DNA of 64,000 nucleotides from positions 5,513,001 through 5,577,000 of the forward strand of contig NZ_CP056775.1 in NCBI RefSeq assembly GCF_016894445.1, in the 5' to 3' direction. A program made the translations under genes and the position numbers. The notes beneath the pieces are model-generated. The model saw only the letters and a program-made list of their open reading frames with translations. It was not told the origin of the DNA and did no database searches. The DNA is from Dyadobacter sandarakinus. Lineage in GTDB: Bacteria > Bacteroidota > Bacteroidia > Cytophagales > Spirosomataceae. The first letter of the stretch is position 1, and each line of letters opens with the position of its first letter. This document shows, piece by piece, positions 31,440-40,741 of the stretch.

Positions 31440-32825
31440 TCATTCCCGCACGCTTCCCAGGTAGGAGTAGTAGGGCAGCCCTTTGTTAATTCTGTTTACG
31501 TACAATGCTACTTCGCGGGCGTGGTAGTCGCCCCACATGCTGGATTCTCCGCAAGGGATTTTTTGGCCGGCAGGAATGTGGTCCCAACCATTGGGACGGT
31601 GGTAAATGGAATGCAGGATCAGTCCCTGGTGAGCCGGGTCGGCAGACAGGTAGGGTTCGGCAAACAGGGAATCAAGCGCGGTAAGCCCGGCCTGCCAGTA
31701 TCTGCTTCCATCGTCCGTCTGCCCTTTGTCATTCAGGTATTTTCCCAAACGAAGCAAGCCCTGCGCACCGATCGCCGCCGCCGAACTGTCGACTGGCTCA
31801 AAATCATTGTACGGATCCGAGGTGCGGGAAGTGTAGTCACCCAGTTTGTGTAGCTGAGGTGCGCCGGTATCCCAGTAGGGGATGCCGTCAGATGCGGTAT
31901 TTTCAATGTAAAAATCGCAGGTAGCGCGGGCAGCTTTCAGGTAAATGGTTTCCAATGCAGCACGTCCGCCCAGGGATGTAAGCTCTTCCTCCTTAAATGC
32001 AGAAAGTGATTCAAGCTGCTCAGCAAAACCGGCCATCGCCCAGGCCAGGCCGCGCGTCCAGGTGGTGAAGCCTGAGAATCCCTGCTGACTGTTAGGGCAG
32101 CGATAGTTGCCGTCATTGGTATTAAAAATACTTTCATGTGCCGTGCGGCCCCAAAGATCGTAGCTGTCGCGGCCCTCGCCGTAGTACACGGCATACCTGG
32201 CCGTGGCGAGTGAATGCAGTGTACCTCTTTCGAGCAGACTGGTTTTCAGATCATTCTCACCCATATAACTATGGCCGAGCAAATGCGACACCATCAATGC
32301 CCGCACGGAGCGGATCGTATCCACAAAAAGGGAATGCGGTCCGTTGAAGGAGTGGATAAATCCCTGTCCGCCCTGAATGGGCGTCCAGCGACGCGCCTGC
32401 ACAGCCCCGGAAACTTTGAGAGCAATCTCGTAGAAGTTGCGCTCCCATTCCTGCTCGGGTATGCGGCCTTCGTTCATCAGCCGGAGCAGATTTCCGTAGG
32501 TGCTCACATTGTTAAACCCGTGGTCGTGCACACCAAAATGCCCCACATGGGAGGCCATCAGTCCGACCGTTTTTTGTCTGGCACTTTCCAGGTACCGGGT
32601 ATCGCCGGTAGCGTCATACTGAAGTACTTCTGCTCCGTACTGAAATCCCTGCGTCCACTCTGTCCAGCCGCGAAGGGTATATTTGCCATTGACCGTAAAT
32701 ACGGGTGTTCCCTTTGAATTGTCGTATTCACGGTTGATCAGGTCGATTTTCTCGGCTGATAACTGCCAGAGGCGGTCGATTTTGGGTTGGAGCGCTGCTG
32801 CGGTGAGGTCCTGGCGTATTTGCAT
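31440..32825 (-). CDS. GH88-like (unsaturated glucuronyl hydrolase-type) alpha/alpha-barrel hydrolase
   Basis: 461 residues, no signal peptide, so cytoplasmic. The (alpha/alpha)6 barrel pattern of GH88/GH105 is visible: GWTEWTQGFQYGAE, HDHGFNNVSTYG, FTTWTRGLAWAMAGFAEQL, DSSAAAIGAQGLLRLG and SSMWGDYHAREVALYVNRI. Family members hydrate and release the 4,5-unsaturated uronic acid left by polysaccharide lyases. It is somewhat longer than the typical 380-400 residues. First structural gene after the AraC regulator; repeats of about 330 bases separate it from the isomerase gene. Confidence 0.75.
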   Translation of the reverse strand: MQIRQDLTAAALQPKIDRLWQLSAEKIDLINREYDNSKGTPVFTVNGKYTLRGWTEWTQGFQYGAEVLQYDATGDTRYLESARQKTVGLMASHVGHFGVHDHGFNNVSTYGNLLRLMNEGRIPEQEWERNFYEIALKVSGAVQARRWTPIQGGQGFIHSFNGPHSLFVDTIRSVRALMVSHLLGHSYMGENDLKTSLLERGTLHSLATARYAVYYGEGRDSYDLWGRTAHESIFNTNDGNYRCPNSQQGFSGFTTWTRGLAWAMAGFAEQLESLSAFKEEELTSLGGRAALETIYLKAARATCDFYIENTASDGIPYWDTGAPQLHKLGDYTSRTSDPYNDFEPVDSSAAAIGAQGLLRLGKYLNDKGQTDDGSRYWQAGLTALDSLFAEPYLSADPAHQGLILHSIYHRPNGWDHIPAGQKIPCGESSMWGDYHAREVALYVNRINKGLPYYSYLGSVRE

Positions 32826-32919
32826 AGGAAAAAGGTCAGTCGTGTTATCCTGCTATTTAAAAGCAGGATTATACAAAGCTATCCTTCCCTGTTTACCTCA
32901 TCAAGGTACATTTCGTACA

Positions 32920-33834
32920 TTAAATGGCACTTTTCCGAACATGGTCGCGGTACTCACTGGGCGTAAGGCCGGTTTTCTTTTTGAAGATGCGGCCAAAATA
33001 CGAAGGGTCGTCCAGTTGAATGTGATAGGCGATTTCCTTACTGCTGAGGGTTGTAAAAACGAGCAGCCGCTTGGCTTCCAGCAATAGTTTTTCCAGAATA
33101 TACTCCTGGGATGAAATGCCCAGGTGCCGCCGGATGATTTTACTGAGATAGTCCGGTGAAACGTCGAGCAGAATGGCATACTGCTGCACTTCATGCATGC
33201 GGAGAAAGTTTTTTTCTACCAGCTCCTGAAATCTTCCGACCAGCTCCGGCAATGCGTGTGGGGCGGCATTGGGCACCTGGTTCTGCTGCTTTGCCAGGTG
33301 TGTGCATTTTTGTAAAAGCAATCCCAGATACCTCCCGCTCATACCCGGGTCGGCAGGTTCCTGAAGATGATCGGACACCATATTGGCAACCAGATTATGA
33401 AAATACAGCTTTTCGTTCTCGGAAAGCAGCACGACAGGCTGTCGCCGTACCGGCTGAAAAAACGGAAGCTGGGACAAAGCCGGACTTTCCGGATTGTAAA
33501 ACGTGTAAAAATCCTCGGAAAAGGCAATGATGTAGCCCCGGAACGAAGCTGAAAATGTCAGTAAGTGCACCTGGCCGGGCGTCAGAAAATGCATGCCTGC
33601 ACCTTGTATGGGGTAGGAATGCAAGTCAATCTCATGAAAGCCGCTGCCTTCTTCAATGAACAGGATTTCATAATAGGTATGCCGGTGGGGCGTGTCGGTA
33701 GGCAGGGGCGTAATGGGCAGGGAAACAGGGAATTCCCTTTGCACGCCAATGCTGTTTTTGAAGCGGTAAATATTCAGCGCCGGTACTTTTCCAGTCGCTT
33801 TGGGCAGGGTATGTACAGGAATTTCATCGGTCAT
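32920..33834 (-). CDS. AraC family transcriptional regulator
   Basis: 304 residues. An N-terminal cupin-type sensor domain (PHRHTYYEILFIEEGSGFHEI, GMHFLTPGQVHLL) is followed by two helix-turn-helix units: PDYLSKIIRRHLGISSQEYI and SSKEIAYHIQLDDPSYFGRI, ending FKKKTGLTPSEYRDHVR. It lies upstream of the catabolic cluster on the same strand, so it is the likely sugar-responsive activator of that cluster; divergent from the ABC transporter. Confidence 0.93.
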   Translation of the reverse strand: MTDEIPVHTLPKATGKVPALNIYRFKNSIGVQREFPVSLPITPLPTDTPHRHTYYEILFIEEGSGFHEIDLHSYPIQGAGMHFLTPGQVHLLTFSASFRGYIIAFSEDFYTFYNPESPALSQLPFFQPVRRQPVVLLSENEKLYFHNLVANMVSDHLQEPADPGMSGRYLGLLLQKCTHLAKQQNQVPNAAPHALPELVGRFQELVEKNFLRMHEVQQYAILLDVSPDYLSKIIRRHLGISSQEYILEKLLLEAKRLLVFTTLSSKEIAYHIQLDDPSYFGRIFKKKTGLTPSEYRDHVRKSAI

Positions 33835-34005
33835 GGCGCCGGATTTTTATGCTTTTTCAAAATACAATCCTGTTTTATAAGCTTGTTTTACAAAAAAACT
33901 AATCACTTGCGGCAGCTGCCACCGACTACAAATCTGCATTTGAGTGCGACATTTTCGGCCCGAACATTGTTGCTTCAGCATCACATCAAAACAACCAGTC
34001 CATCG

Positions 34006-35775
34006 GTGAATCAGGAAACCAAGAGCGGCCAGATATTCGACCTGCCTACCCTTCGGCGTTTATATGCGTTTGTTCGTCCCTACCAGAAGCAGTTTTACCT
34101 GCTGATATTTATCATTATGCTGAATGCCGTACTGGCGCCGCTCACACCGCTGCTGATCAAGTACACCATTGACACGCCCATCGCAAACGGGGACTACGGC
34201 CAGCTTACGGTGATGCTGATTATCATGATCGTGGTGACCATTCTGCAGGGGATTGCCCAGTTCTGGAATACGTACATGTCGGGCTGGCTGGGACAGTACA
34301 TCATCCGCGACATTCGTGTGCAGCTGTATCAGAGACTGATCAGCTTGCGCCTGAAATTTTTTGATAATACCCCCATCGGCCGGCTGGTTACCAGGGTTAT
34401 TTCGGATGTAGAGACACTTTCCAATGTTTTCAGTGATGGTATGGCGGCGATTGCGGGAGATATTCTGCAGTTGGTACTCATTATTGCCGTCATGTTTTAT
34501 ACAGACTGGAAATTGTCGCTCATCAGTCTTTCCATGATCCCGCTGATGCTGATCTGTACCTACATTTTCAAGGAAAAGATCAAAGATTCCTTTAACGAAG
34601 TACGCGCGGCAGTATCTAATCTGAACTCCTTTGTGCAGGAACATATCACCGGGATGAGCATTGTGCAGATTTTCAGCAGTGAGGATATTGAGTATAAAAA
34701 ATTCAGGGAGATCAATAAGGTACACCGTGATGCCAACATCCGGTCGATCCTGTATTACTCGGTCTATTATCCGGTGGCTGATGTGATTGCTGCCGCTGGT
34801 ACGGGGCTGGTGGTATGGTACGGGTCCAAACAAATCCTGAATGCTGAAATTACATTTGGTACCGTCACCGCTTTTGTGATGTTTATCAACTTGTTTTTCA
34901 GACCGATACGTCAGCTGGCCGACCGGTTCAACACCCTTCAGATGGGCATTGTAAGTACCGACAGGATCCTGAAAGTGCTGGATAGTGACGAGTATACTTC
35001 CAATGAAGGCACTTTCGCACCTGATCATCTCAAAGGAAAGGTTGAGTTTAAAAACGTGTGGTTCGCCTACAATGAGGAGGAATATGTGCTGCGTGACATT
35101 TCTTTTCACGCCAATGAAGGGGAAACTATTGCGCTGGTAGGCGCTACCGGCGCAGGCAAGTCGTCCATCATCAATCTGCTGACGCGTTTTTACGATATCA
35201 ATAAGGGGAATATTTATGTGGATGATGTGGAAGTGCACAACTATGAGCTCAATGCACTCCGCAGGCATATCGGCATTGTTTTGCAGGATGTTTTCCTGTT
35301 TTCCGATACTATTGAAAATAACATCCGGCTGGGTGACACCAGTATTACGCACGAGAAAATCGTGGAAGCTGCGCAGCTGGTAGGCGTGCATGATTTTATT
35401 GAAAAACTGCCCGGCGGGTACAGCTATAATGTGATGGAGCGGGGTTCAACCCTTTCGGTGGGTCAGCGGCAGCTTATTTCATTTGTGCGCGCCATGGTGC
35501 ACGAACCCAAGATCATCGTACTCGACGAAGCTACCTCGTCTGTGGACAGTGAGACGGAGGAGCTGATCCAGAAAGCCATAGAAAAGCTGATGAAAGGCCG
35601 TACGGCTATCGTGATTGCGCACAGGTTGTCCACTATTCAGGAAGCCAACAAGATCATTGTAGTAGACAAGGGCCGGATCATGGAAGAAGGTACGCATGAG
35701 CAGCTGCTTGAAAAGGAGGGTTTTTACGCCAACCTGTACCGGATGCAGTACAAGGAGGTCCTGAAAATAGGATAG
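34006..35775 (+). CDS. ABC transporter, fused permease and ATPase (MsbA/MDR-like exporter)
   Basis: Half-transporter of 589 residues from GTG 34006 (VNQETKSGQIFDLPTLRR); the open frame runs back to 33565 but that part is antisense to the AraC gene and is rejected. Six membrane helices occupy about residues 20-310 (FYLLIFIIMLNAVLAPLTPL and others). The ATPase has Walker A GATGAGKSS, Q-loop VLQDVF, signature LSVGQRQ, Walker B IIVLDEATSSVD and H-loop IAHRLST, all intact. Exported substrate (lipid, drug or peptide) cannot be deduced. Confidence 0.9.
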   Translation: MNQETKSGQIFDLPTLRRLYAFVRPYQKQFYLLIFIIMLNAVLAPLTPLLIKYTIDTPIANGDYGQLTVMLIIMIVVTILQGIAQFWNTYMSGWLGQYIIRDIRVQLYQRLISLRLKFFDNTPIGRLVTRVISDVETLSNVFSDGMAAIAGDILQLVLIIAVMFYTDWKLSLISLSMIPLMLICTYIFKEKIKDSFNEVRAAVSNLNSFVQEHITGMSIVQIFSSEDIEYKKFREINKVHRDANIRSILYYSVYYPVADVIAAAGTGLVVWYGSKQILNAEITFGTVTAFVMFINLFFRPIRQLADRFNTLQMGIVSTDRILKVLDSDEYTSNEGTFAPDHLKGKVEFKNVWFAYNEEEYVLRDISFHANEGETIALVGATGAGKSSIINLLTRFYDINKGNIYVDDVEVHNYELNALRRHIGIVLQDVFLFSDTIENNIRLGDTSITHEKIVEAAQLVGVHDFIEKLPGGYSYNVMERGSTLSVGQRQLISFVRAMVHEPKIIVLDEATSSVDSETEELIQKAIEKLMKGRTAIVIAHRLSTIQEANKIIVVDKGRIMEEGTHEQLLEKEGFYANLYRMQYKEVLKIG

Positions 35776-35793
35776 GGCCCGTAAGGCCCTATC
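35771..35793. terminator. Hairpin between convergent ABC and PBP genes
   Basis: Perfect 9-bp stem GATAGGGCC / GGCCCTATC with loop CGTAA; it includes the ABC gene stop codon (35773-35775). No T tract, so termination is only likely. Confidence 0.5.
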
Positions 35794-35794
35794 G

Positions 35795-38356
35795 TCAGTT
35801 GCTTCGCCCGGTATCCAGCGGGATTGGAGGCGGACCTATCAGAAAATCATCTTCGTCATTGCGCCTGTCGGGTATTGAGTCAACGCCATTGTAGAGCGAG
35901 TCGTCGGCAACAGGCTCGTAATAGGTTGGGCACTGGTAAGTTTTACTGATCTTGAAGTTTGGTTTTGGAAATGGTCCCGGCTCTACACCGTTTCCTTTAT
36001 CACGGTATACTTTTTCAAGAAAACTGCCGACAATCGGCAGGGCTGTTTTGGCACCTTCTCCCAGGTTGGTAGTACGGAAGTGAATGCTGCGGTCGTCGCC
36101 GCCCACCCAGGCACCTACTACCAGGTCTTTGGTGATACACATAAACCAGCCGTCGGAGTTATTGGAAGTCGTACCCGTTTTGCCGCCCAGCTCATTCCCG
36201 TTTTTGGTTACATCAAACTTCCACCGGATGCTCCCGGAAGTTCCGCCTGCTTCTTCCACGCCACCCCGCAGCATTTGTTGCATCAGAAATGCAGACTCAG
36301 GCCTGATGGCTTCGTGCGTTTCCGGCTGAAATTCCTCGATGACCTTTCCATTACTGTCTTCGATCTTGGTTACAAGTATGGGTGTGGTATAGGTACCATT
36401 GTTGACAAACACGCTGTAAGCTGCCACCATATCGTACAAGGAAACATCAAAGGGGCCCAGCCCGATCGATGGTACGGGCTTTAACGGTGTGGTAATGCCC
36501 ATTTTTTTTGCATAACGCACCACATTAGCCGGCCCTACCTGGTCGGTAAGTTCGGCAGTGACCGAGTTGATGGATTGTGCCAGTGCACGCCTCAGGGTCA
36601 TGTTGGCGTAGGAAAACGTACCGGTTGCATTCCGCGGCTTCCAGATTTTTTCTTCCCCGTCTTCTTCATACTTCTTTTCAAAGGGCTTGTCAACAATCTG
36701 GTCGCAAGGGGTCATGTTGAAAGTCGTATCGTCGATTGCAGTCGTGTATACAAAAGATTTGAAAGTTGATCCTGGCTGGCGTTTGCCCTGCTTTACGGCA
36801 TCGTACTTGAAGTAATTATAGTCAAGTCCGCCTACCCACGCCTTGATATGTCCGGAGTGCGGGTTCATGGCCATCATGCCAGCCCGCAGGATTCTTTTAT
36901 AGTAGTCGAGGGAGTCCATGGAACTCCAATACTTCTTCATTTCGCCACTGTTTTTCCAGTCGTACACCGTCATGGTGTCCTTTTTGTTCAGGTAATAGGC
37001 GATGCTGTCCGGAGCATTGGGAAATCTGGCGGCAAGGGTGCGGTACTTACTGGTTCTTTTTACAACATTGGGTAAAAAGTCGGTAATTTCTTTGCCCTGC
37101 TCATCTACCCAGGGGTTTTGTTTACCCCAGTGGTCTTCAAAAACACGCTGTAACTGCTTCATCTTCTGGGTCATGGCTTCCTCGGCATCCTCCTGCATCC
37201 TGGAATCGATGGTCGTATAGATTTTCAACCCGTCGGTATAGAGGTTATAACCGTTTTTGTCCCCCCATTTTTTAACAAAATCCACTACCGCATTCTTGAA
37301 ATAGTTGGCATTGCCATCATACGGTGTTTCAAATTTGGCTTTGAGTTCAATGGGCAGGGCGCTGATAGAATCCGCCTGCTTTGCATTGATGTAGCCATAT
37401 TTGGCCATTTGTCCGATCACCACGTTGCGGCGTTCAAGCGAGCGCTTTTTGTTCCGGATGGGGTTGTAGGTGGTTGTCGCCTTCTGCAAACCTACCAGTA
37501 CGGCCGACTCCTGGACATTGAGGCTGTCGGGTGATTTGCTGAAATAGGACTGGGCTGCGGTGTTGATTCCGTAGGTATTGTTACCATAATCCACGGTATT
37601 GAAGTACATCGTAAGAATTTCTTCTTTGGTAAAATTCCTTTCAAGCTTGATCGCCGTCAGCCACTCTTTGGTTTTGTAAATGATAATACCGAATCCGGGA
37701 ACATAGCCCAGCAAGCCTCTTGCGCCGGATTTCCGGGTCTGGAAGAGCTTTTTGGCGAGCTGCTGCGTAATGGTACTGCCGCCGCCGCGGTCTGTGGCCC
37801 CGGTTACGATTCCCAAAGCCACACTGGCCATGGCCTTGTAGTCAATGCCCGAATGCCGGTAAAAGCGAACATCTTCCGTGGCAATCAATGCTTTTACCAG
37901 ATTGGGGGAGATCATCTTGAAAGTGACGGGCGTACGATTTTCGGTGTAAAATTTACCAATCATCACGCCATCGGAAGTATAAATTTCGGATGACTGGGCA
38001 ACCTTGGGATTCTGCAGGTCTTCAACGCTGGGCATGCTGCCCATAAGCCAGAGAAAGTTGGTTTCGACGCAGAAAATATAAACAGCGATGAAGGCAACGC
38101 CGTAAAGGAAGGTTTTCCAGAGAAACACGACGGGCCGGTAAAAGCGCGAATGGACGTCTACCTTTTCGTGCCACCAGCCCTGGACAGACTTCCGGTTTCG
38201 TCTGACGGAAAAAAAGAGGCGGTCTGCTTTCTCCCTGCCCAGGAATACGGCGACCAGCCTGTATGCAATGCGTTTGAAGAATGTGTATAGCTGATTTCCA
38301 ATGAATTGAAAAATGGCCTTGATTTTATTAAAAAACGATCTGATAACTTCCATCAA
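35795..38356 (-). CDS. Bifunctional penicillin-binding protein 1A (GT51 transglycosylase/transpeptidase)
   Basis: Class A PBP, 853 residues, polymerising and cross-linking peptidoglycan in the periplasm. One membrane anchor near residues 85-105 (TFLYGVAFIAVYIFCVE). The GT51 domain shows ATEDVRFYRHSGIDY with the catalytic Glu near residue 155, GGSTITQQLAKK and RNFTKEEILTMYFN. The transpeptidase has the SxxK motif in PGSTFKSF near residue 530, SxN in AQSINSVTAE and KTGTT near residue 725. The N-terminal cytoplasmic tail is unusually long and basic. Start at ATG 38356 or 38353. Confidence 0.94.
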   Translation of the reverse strand: MMEVIRSFFNKIKAIFQFIGNQLYTFFKRIAYRLVAVFLGREKADRLFFSVRRNRKSVQGWWHEKVDVHSRFYRPVVFLWKTFLYGVAFIAVYIFCVETNFLWLMGSMPSVEDLQNPKVAQSSEIYTSDGVMIGKFYTENRTPVTFKMISPNLVKALIATEDVRFYRHSGIDYKAMASVALGIVTGATDRGGGSTITQQLAKKLFQTRKSGARGLLGYVPGFGIIIYKTKEWLTAIKLERNFTKEEILTMYFNTVDYGNNTYGINTAAQSYFSKSPDSLNVQESAVLVGLQKATTTYNPIRNKKRSLERRNVVIGQMAKYGYINAKQADSISALPIELKAKFETPYDGNANYFKNAVVDFVKKWGDKNGYNLYTDGLKIYTTIDSRMQEDAEEAMTQKMKQLQRVFEDHWGKQNPWVDEQGKEITDFLPNVVKRTSKYRTLAARFPNAPDSIAYYLNKKDTMTVYDWKNSGEMKKYWSSMDSLDYYKRILRAGMMAMNPHSGHIKAWVGGLDYNYFKYDAVKQGKRQPGSTFKSFVYTTAIDDTTFNMTPCDQIVDKPFEKKYEEDGEEKIWKPRNATGTFSYANMTLRRALAQSINSVTAELTDQVGPANVVRYAKKMGITTPLKPVPSIGLGPFDVSLYDMVAAYSVFVNNGTYTTPILVTKIEDSNGKVIEEFQPETHEAIRPESAFLMQQMLRGGVEEAGGTSGSIRWKFDVTKNGNELGGKTGTTSNNSDGWFMCITKDLVVGAWVGGDDRSIHFRTTNLGEGAKTALPIVGSFLEKVYRDKGNGVEPGPFPKPNFKISKTYQCPTYYEPVADDSLYNGVDSIPDRRNDEDDFLIGPPPIPLDTGRSN

Positions 38357-38386
38357 ACGTTATGGTTCGTAAGGATTCAAAGATAA

Positions 38387-38423
38387 CAAAAGCCGGACAT
38401 TTATGGCTTCCGGCTTTTGTTGT
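38387..38423 (-). terminator. Terminator of msrB
   Basis: Perfect 13-bp stem AACAAAAGCCGGA / TCCGGCTTTTGTT with an 11-base loop, located just after the msrB stop (minus strand) and before the PBP1A start. Confidence 0.75.
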
Positions 38424-38428
38424 TAATG

Positions 38429-38824
38429 CTAAACGGCTTTGATGAACTTCAATGCGGCTCCATTCATGCAGTACCTCAGTCCTGTGGGCCTCGGTCCGTC
38501 ATTGAAAACGTGACCCAGGTGGCCGCCGCAGTTGGTACAAAGCACTTCGGTACGGCTCATGCCATGGCTCCTGTCCGTAATTTCCTCCACATTGTCGGCA
38601 TCCACCGGTTTGAAGAAGCTGGGCCAGCCTGTGCCTGAATCGAATTTGGCATCAGAGTCAAACAGCGGCGTATTGCATGCTGCACAAACGTAGGTGCCTT
38701 TTTCTTTATTGTCGTTATACGGATGCGAAAACGGCCTCTCGGTACCTTTTTCAAACAAGACAAAACATTGCTGGCCAGTAAGTTCCTGTGCCCATTCCTC
38801 TTTGGTTTTTTCTACTGCTCTCAT
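38429..38824 (-). CDS. msrB: Peptide-methionine (R)-S-oxide reductase
   Basis: 131 residues, cytoplasmic. Complete MsrB domain: two CxxC zinc pairs (CAACNTPLFDSDAKFDSGTG and CTNCGGHLGHVF), WPSFFKPV, and the catalytic cysteine in RYCMNGAALKF, where the common form is RYCxNSxSL. The Asn-Gly-Ala variation after the cysteine leaves the nucleophile intact. Repairs methionine-R-sulfoxide in proteins. Single gene. Confidence 0.95.
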   Translation of the reverse strand: MRAVEKTKEEWAQELTGQQCFVLFEKGTERPFSHPYNDNKEKGTYVCAACNTPLFDSDAKFDSGTGWPSFFKPVDADNVEEITDRSHGMSRTEVLCTNCGGHLGHVFNDGPRPTGLRYCMNGAALKFIKAV

Positions 38825-38899
38825 TTCAGATGTTCCTGTTTTACAAATGATATCAATTAAAAAGGCATACCACTCAGTCTGTTAACAACTTCGGGTGCA

Positions 38900-40441
38900 T
38901 TATCGTTTGGTGAAAATACGGCGCAGCCAGGAGTCTTGCGGCGGCCAGCATTTGATTTGGGATTCGGGACCCTGCCTGTACAATCCTGCCGAAAGCCCGA
39001 AGTAAAAGCTGAACGCCCTGGGGTTGCCGATGTTGAGCATGGCCGTCAGGTTATCTGTCCCGATCCATACCGGCCCTGCACGGCCCGCCAGTCCGATGGC
39101 AGGCGACCGGTAATGGTTGAGCAGGCTCAGCGGTACAGAAAACTCGTACCATTTATGCTCATAGCGCGGCGTAACACTTAGTACAGACTCTGCTTTCATG
39201 CCGAATGCATCCTTTGGAATCATGTTTTGTACCCACAATGCATTCACGTAAATGTTGTCCCTGTGATGATAATCCACGCTCGCCTGGAAAGCCGCCGGTA
39301 GTACTGACCGGAAATTGGGAGCCAGGGAAGGGCCGCCTTCCAATGCCGTGTTGATGGCATTGTACAAGCCCTCAGACCCGTCCAGATCCTGGAAATTATC
39401 AAAGCGGAATTCCTTGTTGACAGCGTGTGTTTCCTGCTGGATCACATAGGCCGGATTGCGGAAATGGATCTTCCCAATGTCGGTCAGTGAAGCTGCAATG
39501 CGGTACTTGTATTTATTTTTGGAGGGGTCCTGCTTCCGCTCTCCTTTTTCCCGGTAGGTAAATTTCTGGATGTCGGGCCTGATCTCGTAAACAGCCCCGA
39601 TGTCAAATCCCCAGCCGCTGCCCGGAGGACCATTGCTGAGGAGCCAGGCCGGCTGTACATTTTCATAACCTGCATCCCTTGTAATGGCATACTTGACATG
39701 GATTTCGTCCACGCTGATGTATTGCTTCCGGTTGTCCCAGGTTTGGTCGGGCAGTACCCTGAAAGAAGACTGGTCGATGATGACGTGGGCTGTATACAGA
39801 CCGATGAGCCTTTTTACAGTTGCCCCGACTTTCAGAAACTGGGTTTCATTGTTCATGAGTACTCCGCCCAACGTAAATGCCACTTCTCCGAACCCATTCA
39901 TATGAAGCCTGCCGGATTGATTTTCATAAAGCGTATTGCGCAGGTCGCGCGGGCGGGTGGTTTTGGCAATAACGCGGGCGATAGGCTCGGTGACTTCGGA
40001 TGCATTAACAAAGAACCTTCCTCTTGACGAAAATGCTATCCCCACGCGGGAATGAAAGAGGTTGAACATAATGGAAGGCAGCCGCAGGTCACCTCCGGTG
40101 TTCAGGTATTTGGGTTTTCCGTTCAGTTTTTCGATCAGGTAAGTCCGGGGAAATTCAACCTGGCCGCGCGAATTTTTGTACTTGTCGTTGGCCGAGTCGG
40201 TAATGTAGGCGAACATGGAAAAAGGAGCTCCATACTTGACGTAGTTGTTGCCAACGTACATCTGCGCACCCGCTACGTTGACGTGAACATTGTACCGGCT
40301 GTCGGCTACAAACGCGGGATTGTGATACAATGCATTGATACCTGCGTAATTACTCATCGCAATCCCGGGCAGATGCTGGGCCCATACCTGCCAGCCTGGC
40401 ACAACGATCATGCCCCACAATAGAAACCCGAATTTACGCAT
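38900..40441 (-). CDS. DUF5723 family outer-membrane-type protein
   Basis: 513 residues, signal peptide ending WQVWAQ. The start of the mature part, SNYAGINALYHNPAFVADSR, and the beta-strand-rich remainder (DNIYVNALWVQNMIP, RYEHKWYEFSVPLSLLN, AFSFYFGLSAGLY) match DUF5723 as I recall it, a Bacteroidota family of probable outer-membrane beta barrels related in style to PorQ/PorV. The NPAF segment near the N-terminus is also seen in FadL-like PorV proteins. Function unknown. Confidence 0.75.
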   Translation of the reverse strand: MRKFGFLLWGMIVVPGWQVWAQHLPGIAMSNYAGINALYHNPAFVADSRYNVHVNVAGAQMYVGNNYVKYGAPFSMFAYITDSANDKYKNSRGQVEFPRTYLIEKLNGKPKYLNTGGDLRLPSIMFNLFHSRVGIAFSSRGRFFVNASEVTEPIARVIAKTTRPRDLRNTLYENQSGRLHMNGFGEVAFTLGGVLMNNETQFLKVGATVKRLIGLYTAHVIIDQSSFRVLPDQTWDNRKQYISVDEIHVKYAITRDAGYENVQPAWLLSNGPPGSGWGFDIGAVYEIRPDIQKFTYREKGERKQDPSKNKYKYRIAASLTDIGKIHFRNPAYVIQQETHAVNKEFRFDNFQDLDGSEGLYNAINTALEGGPSLAPNFRSVLPAAFQASVDYHHRDNIYVNALWVQNMIPKDAFGMKAESVLSVTPRYEHKWYEFSVPLSLLNHYRSPAIGLAGRAGPVWIGTDNLTAMLNIGNPRAFSFYFGLSAGLYRQGPESQIKCWPPQDSWLRRIFTKR

Positions 40442-40741
40442 AACGAAAAAAGAACGAAGTCAACGTCAAGTATATATGTTGGTACAAAGAAAAGGGTAAG
40501 CGGATGTACATGCAATGCATAGCCGGATGCTTTGAAAATAATAAACATGCCCGGCGTCAGGCGGCATGGATTTTATCGGAGTTCAGGTTGAAAGTTCACG
40601 GGAAATTATAGGTCATATCTCACATAAATAGCGATACAGGCAGTAACTTGCCACTTATATGGGTTCGTTTTGTATATTAGCCGGTATGCCATATTTTGTT
40701 TTGTAAGTTGTAGGTATGTACTTATTCAAATTCTGTTTTAT
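40442..40741. other. Divergent intergenic region
   Basis: 300 bases between the DUF5723 gene and the ATP-grasp gene, presumably carrying both promoters. TTTTGTATATTAG (around 40668-40680) resembles a -7 region, but spacing to a -33 box is poor. No ORF or hairpin worth reporting. Confidence 0.4.

Noticed and set aside
33565..34005. N-terminal extension of the ABC transporter
   Set aside because: Would lie antisense to the AraC coding region; family length and the first membrane helix fit a start at GTG 34006.
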